Below, one piece after another: positions 21,181 through 30,097 of a DNA stretch of 33,972 nucleotides. The position numbers were made by a program, and so were the translations under genes. The stretch is from positions 1-33,972 of the forward strand of contig CADEFQ010000034.1 of NCBI GenBank assembly GCA_902826635.1. The letters are read 5' to 3'. Under the pieces are notes generated by a model, which saw only the letters and a program-made list of their open reading frames with translations, was not told where the DNA came from and made no database searches. The stretch comes from an uncultured Pseudomonadota bacterium (GTDB lineage: Bacteria > Pseudomonadota > Gammaproteobacteria > Steroidobacterales > Steroidobacteraceae). The first letter of the stretch is position 1, and each line of letters starts with the position of its first letter.

Positions 21181-24100
21181 CTAGCGTCTCCCGCCTGCGC
21201 CCGACGCGACCGCCGGTTCGCGACGCTTCGACACGAGCGGCTCGATCGCCTCCAGCAGCTGCGCCTCCTGATAGGGCTTGCCGAGATAGTCGTCGACGCC
21301 GATCTCGATCGCGCGCGCACGGTGTTTGTCGCCGACGCGCGAGGTGATCATGATGATCGGGATTTCCTTCAGGCGCTCGTCGGCGCGCACATGCGCGGCG
21401 ACTTCATAGCCGTCCATGCGCGGCATTTCGATGTCGAGCAGGATGATGTCGGGCTGGTTTTCCTGCAGCACTTCGATCGCATCGACGCCGTCGCGCGCGG
21501 TGAGCACGCGCATGCCGTTGCGTTCGAGCAGGCGCTGCGTCACCCGGCGCACGGTGATCGAGTCGTCGACGACGAGCGCGAGCGTGCGCTTGTCGGTGCG
21601 GTCGCGCGGCACGACGGTCGCTTCGCTGCGGCCGCGCCATTCGGCGCGCACGAGCGCGTTGATGTCGAGGATCACGACGATGCGGCCGTCGCCGAGAATC
21701 GTGGCGCCCGAAATGCCGCGAATCGCCGAGATCTGCGGACCCACGGACTTCACGACGATTTCGCGACTGCCGACCAGTTCGTCCGCGACGAGGCCGGTCG
21801 AGTGCTCGCCCGCGCGCACCAGGATCACCGGGATCGTCACGTCCTGTTCCGGCAGCGGCGAGGGTTCGAGGCCCACGTACGTCGCCAGATGCTGGAAGCG
21901 GAAGCGCTGCGCGTTGTGCTCGAACGGCGGCGCGTCGGGACCCAGGTGCGCCGTGACTTCATCCTTCGTGAGGCGCACGACGCCCTCGACGGTGGGCAGC
22001 GGCAGCGCGTAGAACTCATCGCCCGTGCGCACCACGAGCGCGTGGCTGATCGCGAGCGTGAACGGCAGCCGGATCGTGAACGAGGTGCCCTCGCCCTCTT
22101 TCGTATCCATGTGCAGCGCGCCGCCCAGCTTCTTGACGCTGTCGGCGACGACATCCATGCCGACGCCGCGGCCGGAATGCTGCGTGACCTTGCCCGCGGT
22201 CGAAAAACCGGGCTCGAGCACGAGCTGCATCACGTCGTCATCCGAAATCACCTGGCCGGGGCGGATGAGCCCCACCGCAAGACCCTTTTCGCGGATCGCC
22301 TTGAGGTTCATGCCCGCGCCGTCGTCGCTCAGCTGCACGATCACTTCGGCGCCCTCGCGGCGCAGCGCGAGCGTGATGCGCCCCGTGGCGGGCTTGCCGC
22401 GCGCCTCGCGATCCTCCGGCAACTCGATGCCGTGCGAGACCGCGTTGCGCAGGATGTGTTCGAACGGCGGCAGCATGCGCTCGAGCACCTGCCGGTCGAG
22501 CTCGCCCGAAGCGCCTTCGACCAGCAGCTCGGCGCGCTTGCGCGTATCCGAGGCGGCCTGGCGCACGATACGCGCGAGGCGCTGCACGTGGCGCTGGAAG
22601 GGCACCATGCGCGTGCGCATGAGGCCGTTCTGCAGTTCGGTGATCGTGCGCGCCTGGTGCTGCAGCAGGTTCTGCGTGTCCTGCGTCAAGGTTTCGAGCA
22701 GCTGCTGGATGCTCGCGACGTCGCTCGCGGTCTCCGCGAGGCCGCGCGAGTACTGCTGGATCGTTGAATAGCGATCGAGCTCGAGCGGATCGAACTCGGC
22801 GCGGTGGCCGGCTTCGTCCTCGTGCGTATGCAGGATCTGCGACTCGGTCTCGATCTCGAGCTTGCGCAGTTGCTCCTTCAGGCGCGTGACGGTGCGCGAG
22901 AGCTCGGCGAGGTTGAAATCGATCGACGCGATCTGCTGTTCGAGGCGCGCGCGGCCGATGCTGACTTCGCCGGAATAGTTGAGCAACTGGTCGAGCAGAT
23001 CCGCATCGACACGCGCGAGCTCCTGTCGATCGCCCTGCGCGCCCGGTTCGCGGCCCGGCGGCACGGCGGCCGGCGGCGCTGGCGTATCGACGAACGCGGC
23101 GATGCCCGGCGTCGGGCCGAAGGTCGGCGGCGGTGCCGCGGCGGGAGTGAGGAGCGGCGCGAGCACAGGCGCGGGCGCCGCGGCCGGCTCGAGCGCAACC
23201 GGCATCTCCACGACTTCCTCGCTCTCGAGCGAGGTCGGAAACACAATCTCGATCTCTTCGGGCTCGCGTTCTGGCGCGGGCGCGGGCGTCGCGACGGGCG
23301 ACGGCACGGCCTTCGCGCGCGAGGGATCGAGCGCGTGGATGCGCGCGATCAGCACGTCGGCGCGCGCCACGCCGCGGCTGCCGACAATCGCTTCGCGCAT
23401 GTGCGCGAGTTCATCGAGGCTCGCGACGAGCACGGCCTGCGCGGCGTCGTCCGCGTGCACCGAACCGAGCTCGATCTGGCCCACGAGCGTTTCAAGTTCG
23501 TGCGCAAGATCGCCCATCGCGATGACGCCCGCCATCCGCGCACCACCCTTCAGCGTGTGCAGCGGCCGTTTGAGCGCGTCGAGATGCGCGCCATTGGCGC
23601 GATCGCCGCCCCAGCGCTGCAGCGCCTGCTCGGCGTTTTCGATCAGCTCGCTCGCCTCTTCGGCGAATATTCCGGCGATCTCCGGGTCGTAGTCGGCCGC
23701 TACCGTCGGCAGCGGTGCGTGCTGCGGCGGCAGGCTCGCGGCCTGATCGGCCTCGGCCGCCGCGACCGCCTCGGCGATGCGCCGATCGAGGTGGGTTTCC
23801 GCGCGCGCAATGCGCGCACGCAGCCGATCGTGCGTCTGGAAGAAGCCCGTGCTCTCGTCGAGATGGCCCGCGACCCCTTCCATCGCCTGCATGCAATCGC
23901 CGACGAGCGAGAGGTCTTCGGCCGTGAGACCGACTCCGCTGTCGAAGGACTTGCGCATCCAGTGATCGAGCGGACCTGCGAGGCGGATCCCGTGGCGCGC
24001 GACGGCGGCCTTCGAGCTGCCGCTCAGCGTGTGGCAGGCGCGATAGGCGTCTTCCGTGAGGACATGCGGCGCGGCGCGATCGCGCTCACTGGTCAGAAAA

Positions 24101-26571
24101 GAACGCACCGTGGCGATATGAGCCGCGGTCTCGCGGCTGAAAATTTCGCGCAGCGCCGGGTCGCCGCCGGGCGCCTCGGCCGCGGAAGCTGCGGGCGCCG
24201 CAGCGGCGGCCTGCGCCGTGCGCGATGCGGCGGAGATCGAAGCCGGAGCCCGCATCGACGATGTGGTCTCGCCGCCTTCGGCGCGCGCCTCATCGCTGTC
24301 CTGCCGGGCCGCGAGTGCGTGCGCGCGCGCGATGATCGGCGAGGTATCGATCGCGCACGCCGCGCCGCTTTCGAGCGCGTGCAGCAGCTGCGGCAGCGCG
24401 CGCACGCCGTCGCGCAAGGTGGCAAGGATGGCGGGGGAGCGTGTCAGCGTCTTGTCGATCAGGCGATTGAGCAGGTTCTCGATCGACCACGAGAATTCGG
24501 CCATCTCGCTCGCGCCGACCATGCGGCCGCTGCCCTTCAAGGTGTGGAACGAGCGCCGCACCGTCGCGAGCGCCCCGTCCTCGAGCGGGTTGTCGTCCCA
24601 GCGCTGGAATTCGCGCCCGATCTTCGCGACTTCCTCGCCCGCTTCCTCGATGAAGAGAGTCACGAGCTCGGGGTCGGCGAGCACCGCCGGCGGCGGGCTC
24701 AGCGGCACCGGCGCGAGGGTCGGCGGAGCGCCGCCCGGTGCATCGGTCGCGGCGAGGTCGGCTTCGTCGTCGGCGCCGTGCACGACTCGATAGGCGCCGC
24801 TCGACGTGGTCGGCGGGGAAATGCGCAGCGTGCGCGCAAAAGTGGTCTCGGACAGCGGCGGCACGGTCGGCACCGCGGGTTCCGGCTCGGCCGCGAGCGT
24901 GTCGAGGCACGTCTGCGCGTTGTCGAGCATGTAGAACGGTTCGCTGCGCCGGGCCTGCAGCGTTTCCATGTAGTACTCGACGCTGACGATCGCGTCGGCA
25001 AGCCGGTCGAGCAGCTGGGACGGCAAACTCGGCGCCCCCGGGCGCATCACGCGCTTCAGGTGCGTACCGATGCCGTCGACGACTTCGACCGCGCGCGTCT
25101 TGCCGAGCATCACGAGGCCGGCCTTGATACCGCGCATCAGCTCGCCCCAGCTGTCGAGCCCGGCCGTGTCGAGCGTGCCGCCCACGCTTTGCGCAACCGC
25201 TTCCTTCACGCGCGCGAGGTTCAGCATGCACTCGCGCAGCACGGCAGCCTGCACCTGGTGGAAATCGCCGTCGTCGGCCGGAGCGTCGGCGCCCGCCTTC
25301 GGCTTCGGCACGATCATGCCGACGAGCTGATCGTCGAGATGGTCCTCGATGCCGATCAGCGTGGAGGCGATCTGGATCAGCGTGGCGTCGTCAGCCTGCG
25401 CGGCGCCCGAGACGATCGCCTCGAGACGCCCGATCTCGCCCTGCACGCGGCTGCGAAGTTCGCCGAGACCGAGCACACCGAGCGTATCGCCGATCTTGCG
25501 CAGCAGCTCGACCTGCGGCGCCAGTTCGGCCGCTTGCCCGCCGCCGCGGCGCACGAAGATATCGAGCACGTCCTTGACCTTGGCGAGGTCCTCGCGGATC
25601 GCCGCGGCCACGGTGCGCATCAGCTTCACGCTCGGCGCAGACAGGCTCTCGCGTTCCTGCTCGACCGCCTCATCGACCGGCAACAGGTCGCCGAGACGGA
25701 ACGAGGCGCGCACGGCCGAGACCTTCGGTCCCGACGACTCCGCGCGCGCGATGTAATAGAGAAGATTGTTGAGCAGCTCGACCGGCGGGCCCTGGCAGTA
25801 GCGCGGCTCGCCTTCTTCATAGAGCCGCTTGACCTCGCGGTCGGCGAGGCCCAGCAGCCGCTTGATCGAAACGCCGCCCTCGATGCCGCGCTCGCGCAGC
25901 GCCTCGATCAGTGCACCGGTGACCCACCACAACTGGAAGACCGGCTGGCGTGTCGCGACCTGTTCGAGCTTGTGCGCGACGGCCGCGAGGATCTCGAGGT
26001 TCTGGTCGATGCGCTCGCCACGGATCCAGCCGATGAGCCCGACCTGAAAGCGCGCGCGCAGGCGACGCGCCCACTGCTCGATCGTCAGCGGCTGTTCGCC
26101 AGGCGAAGGCGCAACCGGCGTCGCCTGGCGGTCGGACTTGAGATTGAGGAGGAGCAGCGTGCCTTCGGACAGCAGCGGGCTGCCACGCACCGCGCGCAAG
26201 TCGTTCAGCAGCGGCAGCAGCACGAGCGCGAGGTCGCGCCCGCCGGCGATCACCCGCTCGAGGTAGCCGGGCAGCTGCACCATCGCGCGCAGCAGCGCAT
26301 CGAGCGATTCGGCCTGGTTCTTGCGCTCGGACGAGGTCGCGACGAGATAGCGCGTGACCTGCTCCATCTCCTCGGCGAGCAGCGCCGCACCGTAGATTTC
26401 GAGCACGCGCAGCACGCCCTGCACCTGGTGCATGTCGACCGCGACGCGCTCGAGCAGCGACACGTTGTCGGGCTGCTCGACGAAAGTCTCGACGGCGGCG
26501 CGCGCCTCACCGAGGGTCGCGCTGATTTCGCGACCGACGAGTTCGAGGGTCTGGATGGCGATCTCCGACAT
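21181..26571 (-). CDS. chpA: Hybrid chemosensory histidine kinase ChpA (CheA-type), shortened
   Basis: ChpA autophosphorylates in response to PilJ and passes phosphate to PilG and PilH to control type IV pili and often cAMP. The 1796-residue protein has a FimL-like N-terminus with a Hpt-like HQVQG (H48). Three clear Hpt sites follow: FHTLKGSGRM (H676), CHTLSGSSK (H847) and LHTLKGGARM (H1005). Next are a CheA dimerisation helix pair (about 1150-1210), an HATPase with N-box HILRNAVSHGIE (about 1370), DDGAGMN (about 1416) and GRGVGMD (about 1468), a CheW domain (about 1510-1650) and a receiver with D1713 (LLDIEMPRMDG). P. aeruginosa ChpA is about 2470 residues with more transfer sites. Start ATG at 26571, 4 nt after pilJ; no pilK between. 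Confidence 0.95.
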   Translation of the reverse strand: MSEIAIQTLELVGREISATLGEARAAVETFVEQPDNVSLLERVAVDMHQVQGVLRVLEIYGAALLAEEMEQVTRYLVATSSERKNQAESLDALLRAMVQLPGYLERVIAGGRDLALVLLPLLNDLRAVRGSPLLSEGTLLLLNLKSDRQATPVAPSPGEQPLTIEQWARRLRARFQVGLIGWIRGERIDQNLEILAAVAHKLEQVATRQPVFQLWWVTGALIEALRERGIEGGVSIKRLLGLADREVKRLYEEGEPRYCQGPPVELLNNLLYYIARAESSGPKVSAVRASFRLGDLLPVDEAVEQERESLSAPSVKLMRTVAAAIREDLAKVKDVLDIFVRRGGGQAAELAPQVELLRKIGDTLGVLGLGELRSRVQGEIGRLEAIVSGAAQADDATLIQIASTLIGIEDHLDDQLVGMIVPKPKAGADAPADDGDFHQVQAAVLRECMLNLARVKEAVAQSVGGTLDTAGLDSWGELMRGIKAGLVMLGKTRAVEVVDGIGTHLKRVMRPGAPSLPSQLLDRLADAIVSVEYYMETLQARRSEPFYMLDNAQTCLDTLAAEPEPAVPTVPPLSETTFARTLRISPPTTSSGAYRVVHGADDEADLAATDAPGGAPPTLAPVPLSPPPAVLADPELVTLFIEEAGEEVAKIGREFQRWDDNPLEDGALATVRRSFHTLKGSGRMVGASEMAEFSWSIENLLNRLIDKTLTRSPAILATLRDGVRALPQLLHALESGAACAIDTSPIIARAHALAARQDSDEARAEGGETTSSMRAPASISAASRTAQAAAAAPAASAAEAPGGDPALREIFSRETAAHIATVRSFLTSERDRAAPHVLTEDAYRACHTLSGSSKAAVARHGIRLAGPLDHWMRKSFDSGVGLTAEDLSLVGDCMQAMEGVAGHLDESTGFFQTHDRLRARIARAETHLDRRIAEAVAAAEADQAASLPPQHAPLPTVAADYDPEIAGIFAEEASELIENAEQALQRWGGDRANGAHLDALKRPLHTLKGGARMAGVIAMGDLAHELETLVGQIELGSVHADDAAQAVLVASLDELAHMREAIVGSRGVARADVLIARIHALDPSRAKAVPSPVATPAPAPEREPEEIEIVFPTSLESEEVVEMPVALEPAAAPAPVLAPLLTPAAAPPPTFGPTPGIAAFVDTPAPPAAVPPGREPGAQGDRQELARVDADLLDQLLNYSGEVSIGRARLEQQIASIDFNLAELSRTVTRLKEQLRKLEIETESQILHTHEDEAGHRAEFDPLELDRYSTIQQYSRGLAETASDVASIQQLLETLTQDTQNLLQHQARTITELQNGLMRTRMVPFQRHVQRLARIVRQAASDTRKRAELLVEGASGELDRQVLERMLPPFEHILRNAVSHGIELPEDREARGKPATGRITLALRREGAEVIVQLSDDGAGMNLKAIREKGLAVGLIRPGQVISDDDVMQLVLEPGFSTAGKVTQHSGRGVGMDVVADSVKKLGGALHMDTKEGEGTSFTIRLPFTLAISHALVVRTGDEFYALPLPTVEGVVRLTKDEVTAHLGPDAPPFEHNAQRFRFQHLATYVGLEPSPLPEQDVTIPVILVRAGEHSTGLVADELVGSREIVVKSVGPQISAIRGISGATILGDGRIVVILDINALVRAEWRGRSEATVVPRDRTDKRTLALVVDDSITVRRVTQRLLERNGMRVLTARDGVDAIEVLQENQPDIILLDIEMPRMDGYEVAAHVRADERLKEIPIIMITSRVGDKHRARAIEIGVDDYLGKPYQEAQLLEAIEPLVSKRREPAVASGAGGRR

Positions 26572-26575
26572 CGGC

Positions 26576-28648
26576 TCAGCTCGCCTTGACCCGGCGCGCG
26601 AGCTCCGCCGGCACTTCCGGACGCTTCAGCCCGCGCATGGTGAGACCGGGATCGGGGGCGCCGGGCAAGCGGAAGCCCGCAGCGGCCTTGCGCATGCCGG
26701 CCGAGAGCTCGGCAAGCTTCGCAATGGCGACCGAGTTCGCGCTGGTCGATTCGGCGGTCTGCGCGCTGATCTCGCGCAGCACCTGAAGGTTCTTCGCGAT
26801 GCTGAGCGCCGAGGTCGCTTGCTGGCGCGAGCTGCCCGAAATGTTCTGCACCAGGCTCGCGATCTGGTTCGAGACCTGCTCGATTTCCTCGAGCGCGGCG
26901 CCGGCGTTCTCGGCAAGCAGCGCACCGCCCACCACGTCGGTGGTGCTGCGCTCCATCGAGACGACCGCCTCATTGGTGTCGGTCTGGATGGTGCGCACCA
27001 GCACTTCGATCTGCTTGGTCGCAAGCGCGGCGCGCTCGGCGAGCCGCTGCACCTCGTCGGCGACGACCGCGAAGCCGCGGCCCGCATCGCCTGCCATCGA
27101 CGCCTGGATCGAGGCGTTCAGCGCGAGGATGTTCGTCTGTTCGGCGATGTCGTTGATGAGCTCGACGATGTTGCCGATTTCCTGCGAGCTCTCGCCGAGG
27201 CGCTTGATGCGCTTGCTGGTCTCCTGGATCGTCTCGCGGATCGTGTTCATGCCGTCGATCGTGCGGCGCACGGCGTCGCCACCCTTGTGCGCGACATCGA
27301 CCGAGTGGCGCGCGACGTCCGACGCGCGCTCCGCGTTGCCGGAGATCTCCTCGGTGTTCGACGCCATCGCGCCGGCGGATTCGGATGCCGAGGCGATCTG
27401 CTTCGACTGCGCACCGCTCGCCTTCGCGAGGTGCTGCGAGAGCGCCTGCGTCTGGCGGGTGGCGCCGTCGAGGTGGATCGAGGACTGGTTGATCGTCGTG
27501 ACGAGGCCGCGCAGCGCCTCGATCGCGTAGTTGATCGAATCGGCGATCGCGCCGGTGATGTCTTCGGTGACGGTCGCCTGCACGGTGAGATCGCCGTCCG
27601 CGAGGCTCGAGAGTTCGTCGAGCAGGCGCAGGATCGCCTGCTGGTTGCGGTCGTTGTCGCGCGCCTGCGTGTCGGCGAGGAGGCCCTGCCGCTCCACGCC
27701 CCGACGCAGCGACACCAGCTTGAAAAAAAGCATCACGAGCGGCAGCAGCGCCGCGAGGCCGAGCGCGATCGGCAACCAGCCGAGCAGCCCGCCTGCGCCA
27801 CCGGCGGCGCCGGTCATCGCGAGCGTGCCGAGCGCGCGCGCATTGCCCGCGAGCCGCACCGCGGTGTCCTTGCCGGCCGCGAGCGCGGTCGCCGATCCCA
27901 CCACGCGACCCACCGCCGCCGTCAGCGAATCGAATTCTTCCGCGAGGCTGCGCGCACGGCGCTCGGCATCGGCGCCCGACGCGCGCGGCAGGCCGAGACT
28001 CGTGTCGGCGCCGGTGAGCCCCTTGACCACTTTGCCGACGTAATCGGTGTTCTCGGCGAGGCGCTTGGCGATCGCCGCCGAATCGCCGCTGACCGCGGTG
28101 AGCTGCCCGACGTCGAGCTCGATGCGCGCGAGCGCGGTGGCGAAGAGATCGAGCGGTCGGCCGATGACGGCGCTCGAGGCCGCGCCCGGCACGGAAATCT
28201 GCATCCGCGACATGTCTTCCGCCATCGCGGGCGCGGTGCGCTGCACGACGCGCGCGGCGGCCGCGGCGTCGACGAGCGAGGGCGCGGATTTCGCGAGCGA
28301 CGCGGCGTCGGCCTGCAGGCCGGCCCAGCGCGGGTCGCGCGACCACGAGGCCGGCGCGCGCTTTGCGATCTTCGCGAGTGCGGCCACGTTGCCCGACACC
28401 GAACGCAGGGCCGCCTCATCGCCGCGCGCGGCGGCAGCGGCGTCGAGGGCGACGCCCTGCAGGGCCGTGGCGGCCTGGCCGGCGCCCGGCATCGCAGCCC
28501 CGCCGCTGCCGAGGAAATAAAAGGCGAGCACCGCGGCGAGCGCAAGCGCTGCCGACGCGGCCACATAGGTGCCGAGGCGCTTTGTCGCCCGAGTCAGCGA
28601 CTGGTTGTCATGCGTTGTCATCGCGTTCGTCTTGTCAGGCCGCTGCAT
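26576..28648 (-). CDS. pilJ: Type IV pilus chemoreceptor PilJ (methyl-accepting)
   Basis: PilJ is the inner-membrane receptor that feeds ChpA. The 690-residue product has a first membrane helix (about 28-46, ASAALALAAVLAFYF), a periplasmic PilJ-type region (about 50-285) and a second membrane helix (LPIALGLAALLPLVMLFF, about 292-309). A linker and a cytoplasmic signalling domain follow, with the conserved receptor tip AEQTNILALNASIQASMAGD and GRGFAVVADEVQRLAERA. The start is uncertain: the ATG at 28648 overlaps pilI by 14 nt and has an AGG 9 nt upstream, while the ATG at 28621 (MTTHDNQ) lies 13 nt after pilI without a Shine-Dalgarno. No methyltransferase gene (pilK) is next to it. Confidence 0.95.
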   Translation of the reverse strand: MQRPDKTNAMTTHDNQSLTRATKRLGTYVAASAALALAAVLAFYFLGSGGAAMPGAGQAATALQGVALDAAAAARGDEAALRSVSGNVAALAKIAKRAPASWSRDPRWAGLQADAASLAKSAPSLVDAAAAARVVQRTAPAMAEDMSRMQISVPGAASSAVIGRPLDLFATALARIELDVGQLTAVSGDSAAIAKRLAENTDYVGKVVKGLTGADTSLGLPRASGADAERRARSLAEEFDSLTAAVGRVVGSATALAAGKDTAVRLAGNARALGTLAMTGAAGGAGGLLGWLPIALGLAALLPLVMLFFKLVSLRRGVERQGLLADTQARDNDRNQQAILRLLDELSSLADGDLTVQATVTEDITGAIADSINYAIEALRGLVTTINQSSIHLDGATRQTQALSQHLAKASGAQSKQIASASESAGAMASNTEEISGNAERASDVARHSVDVAHKGGDAVRRTIDGMNTIRETIQETSKRIKRLGESSQEIGNIVELINDIAEQTNILALNASIQASMAGDAGRGFAVVADEVQRLAERAALATKQIEVLVRTIQTDTNEAVVSMERSTTDVVGGALLAENAGAALEEIEQVSNQIASLVQNISGSSRQQATSALSIAKNLQVLREISAQTAESTSANSVAIAKLAELSAGMRKAAAGFRLPGAPDPGLTMRGLKRPEVPAELARRVKAS

Positions 28649-29210
28649 CCAGGAACGCCTGGCTTTCGATCAGCGTACGCACGCTGAGCACGGGCCACTG
28701 TTCCTGGCCTCGCCGGAAAGTCCCGGCGAGGTAACGTTCGCACCGCACCACGGTGGGCGGTACGTCCCCGGAAAACTCCGCTTCCGCAAAGCGCCGAAAG
28801 CCGAGCACTTCATCGACCAACAGGCCCGCGGGAATCTCGCGGTGGTGCGCGACCACGATGCGCGCATTGCGCGTCACCGGCGTCACGCCGCTGCCCAGGA
28901 ACTGCCGCAGATCGAGCACCGGCAGCAACTGGCCGCGGACATTCGCGAGCCCCTTGACCCAGCTCTTCGCCCCCGGCACGCGCGTGAGCGCACCGGGCAC
29001 ACCGAGCACTTCGCGCGTCTCATCGCGCGCGACCAGAAACAGCTCACCCGCCATGCGCAGCGCGACGCCGACCCACTCGCGGCCGGCGGAGCCTTCCTGC
29101 GACACCTGCGCCGAGACCGCGCGCCCGCGCCGTTCGAGCTCCGAGAGCAGCTCGTAGGGCCGGTCGCGCAGGCTGCGCAGCGACACCGCGTCGGGCGTAT
29201 CAGGCGGCAA
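28635..29210 (-). CDS. pilI: CheW-like adaptor PilI
   Basis: PilI couples the PilJ receptor to the ChpA kinase. The 191-residue protein (P. aeruginosa 178) is a single CheW-like domain: WVGVALRMAGELFLVA, VPGAKSWVKGLANVRGQLLP, VLDLRQFLG and GLLVDEVLGFRRF. The start is the ATG at 29210, which overlaps the pilH 3' end by 11 nt. It lies between pilH and pilJ, the usual order. Confidence 0.93.
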   Translation of the reverse strand: MPPDTPDAVSLRSLRDRPYELLSELERRGRAVSAQVSQEGSAGREWVGVALRMAGELFLVARDETREVLGVPGALTRVPGAKSWVKGLANVRGQLLPVLDLRQFLGSGVTPVTRNARIVVAHHREIPAGLLVDEVLGFRRFAEAEFSGDVPPTVVRCERYLAGTFRRGQEQWPVLSVRTLIESQAFLDAAA

Positions 29211-29565
29211 GTGTCGCCTGCGCCTTCGCGACGAGTTGATCCGGCGACACGGGCTTGACCATGTAGTCGACGGCGCCCTGCCGCAGCCCCCAGATCTTGT
29301 CGGTCTCCTGGCCCTTCGAAGTGACCATCACGATCGGGATCGTGCGCGTGTGCGGATCGCTCGAAAGCGCGCGGGTCGCCTGGTAGCCGTTCATGTTCGG
29401 CATGACGATGTCCATGAAGATCAGGTCGGGCCGGATCTCCTTCGCCATGCGCACGCCCTCGACGCCGTCGGTGGCGGTGGCCGTCTTGTAGCCGTGCCGC
29501 TCGAGCGCGTTCTTGAAGACGTGCACTTCAGTCGGCGAATCGTCCACGATCAGTATGAGCGCCAT
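29200..29565 (-). CDS. pilH: Type IV pilus response regulator PilH
   Basis: PilH is a stand-alone receiver that, in Pseudomonas, opposes or balances PilG in directing pilus retraction. The 121-residue product (same length as in P. aeruginosa) has the acidic pair D8-D9 (LIVDDSPTE), the phosphorylation site D52 (IFMDIVMPNMNG), a Thr/Ser switch (VMVTSKGQE) and the Lys in VDYMVKP. Three in-frame ATGs stand close together (29574, 29571, 29565); GGGGAG ends 9 nt before the one at 29565, giving MALILIVDD, which also fits the family. It overlaps or abuts pilG and overlaps pilI. Confidence 0.94.
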   Translation of the reverse strand: MALILIVDDSPTEVHVFKNALERHGYKTATATDGVEGVRMAKEIRPDLIFMDIVMPNMNGYQATRALSSDPHTRTIPIVMVTSKGQETDKIWGLRQGAVDYMVKPVSPDQLVAKAQATLAA

Positions 29566-29570
29566 CGCCA

Positions 29571-29963
29571 TCATCTCCCCACATGCGACTCGATTGCCGC
29601 CAGCAATTCGTCCTTCGTGAAGGGCTTGGTGAGGTAATGCTCGGAGCCGACGATGCGGCCCCGGGCGCGGTCGAACAGGCCGTCCTTGGAGGACAGCATG
29701 ATCACCGGAATCGATTTGTAGACCTTGTTGTGCTTGATCAGCGAACAGGTCTGGTAGCCGTCGAGCCGCGGCATCATGATGTCGACGAACACGATGTCGG
29801 GCTGGTGGTCGGCGATCTTGGCGAGGGCATCGAATCCGTCGATCGCCGTAAAGACTTCGCAGCCTTCCTTCGTCAGCAGCGTTTCGGCCGTGCGACGGAT
29901 GGTCTTGCTGTCATCGATGACGAGAACCTTGAGGCCCCCGAGCTTCGAATTGGCGCCATTCAC
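29571..29963 (-). CDS. pilG: Type IV pilus response regulator PilG
   Basis: PilG is a stand-alone CheY-like receiver that promotes pilus extension and cAMP output in Pseudomonas. The 130-residue product has the acidic pair D17-D18 (VLVIDDSKTIRRTAETLL), the phosphorylation site D61 (VFVDIMMPRLDGYQ), the switch Ser (MLSSKDGLFDRARGR) and the Lys in YLTKPF. The GTG at 29963 is chosen as start because it begins the family-like N-terminus (NGANSKLGGLKV) and has GGGAG 12 nt upstream; the longer frame to 30086 runs through the gshB promoter region. It is the first gene of the pil-chp operon and divergent from gshB. Confidence 0.94.
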   Translation of the reverse strand: MNGANSKLGGLKVLVIDDSKTIRRTAETLLTKEGCEVFTAIDGFDALAKIADHQPDIVFVDIMMPRLDGYQTCSLIKHNKVYKSIPVIMLSSKDGLFDRARGRIVGSEHYLTKPFTKDELLAAIESHVGR

Positions 29964-29997
29964 TTGAGCACTACTCCCGGCGCATTTTCGCGCAGAA

Positions 29998-30026
29998 TCG
30001 ACAGGCAAGCTGCCGCGCGTTTTAAC
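29998..30026 (+). promoter_or_regulatory. Possible gshB promoter in the pilG-gshB divergent gap
   Basis: TCGACA (29998-30003) and TTTAAC (30021-30026) are separated by 17 bp, with 5 of 6 and 4 of 6 matches to consensus. The gap 29964-30097 must also hold the pil-chp promoter, but no convincing minus-strand pair was found. Confidence 0.3.
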
Positions 30027-30097
30027 ATATCGGTATACCCCCCGCCATGCCGGCCACGTCACGCTTTTGGCATGCGGCGGAAACATAGGAGCCCTGG

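Noticed and set aside
22804-26589. A 1261-codon open frame on the plus strand opposite chpA, and others opposite pilJ (26432-28687) and tyrA (9156-11078)
   Set aside because: High-GC codon bias leaves few stop codons in the antisense frames. The translations are Arg/Ala-rich without domains, while the minus-strand proteins match well-known families end to end.
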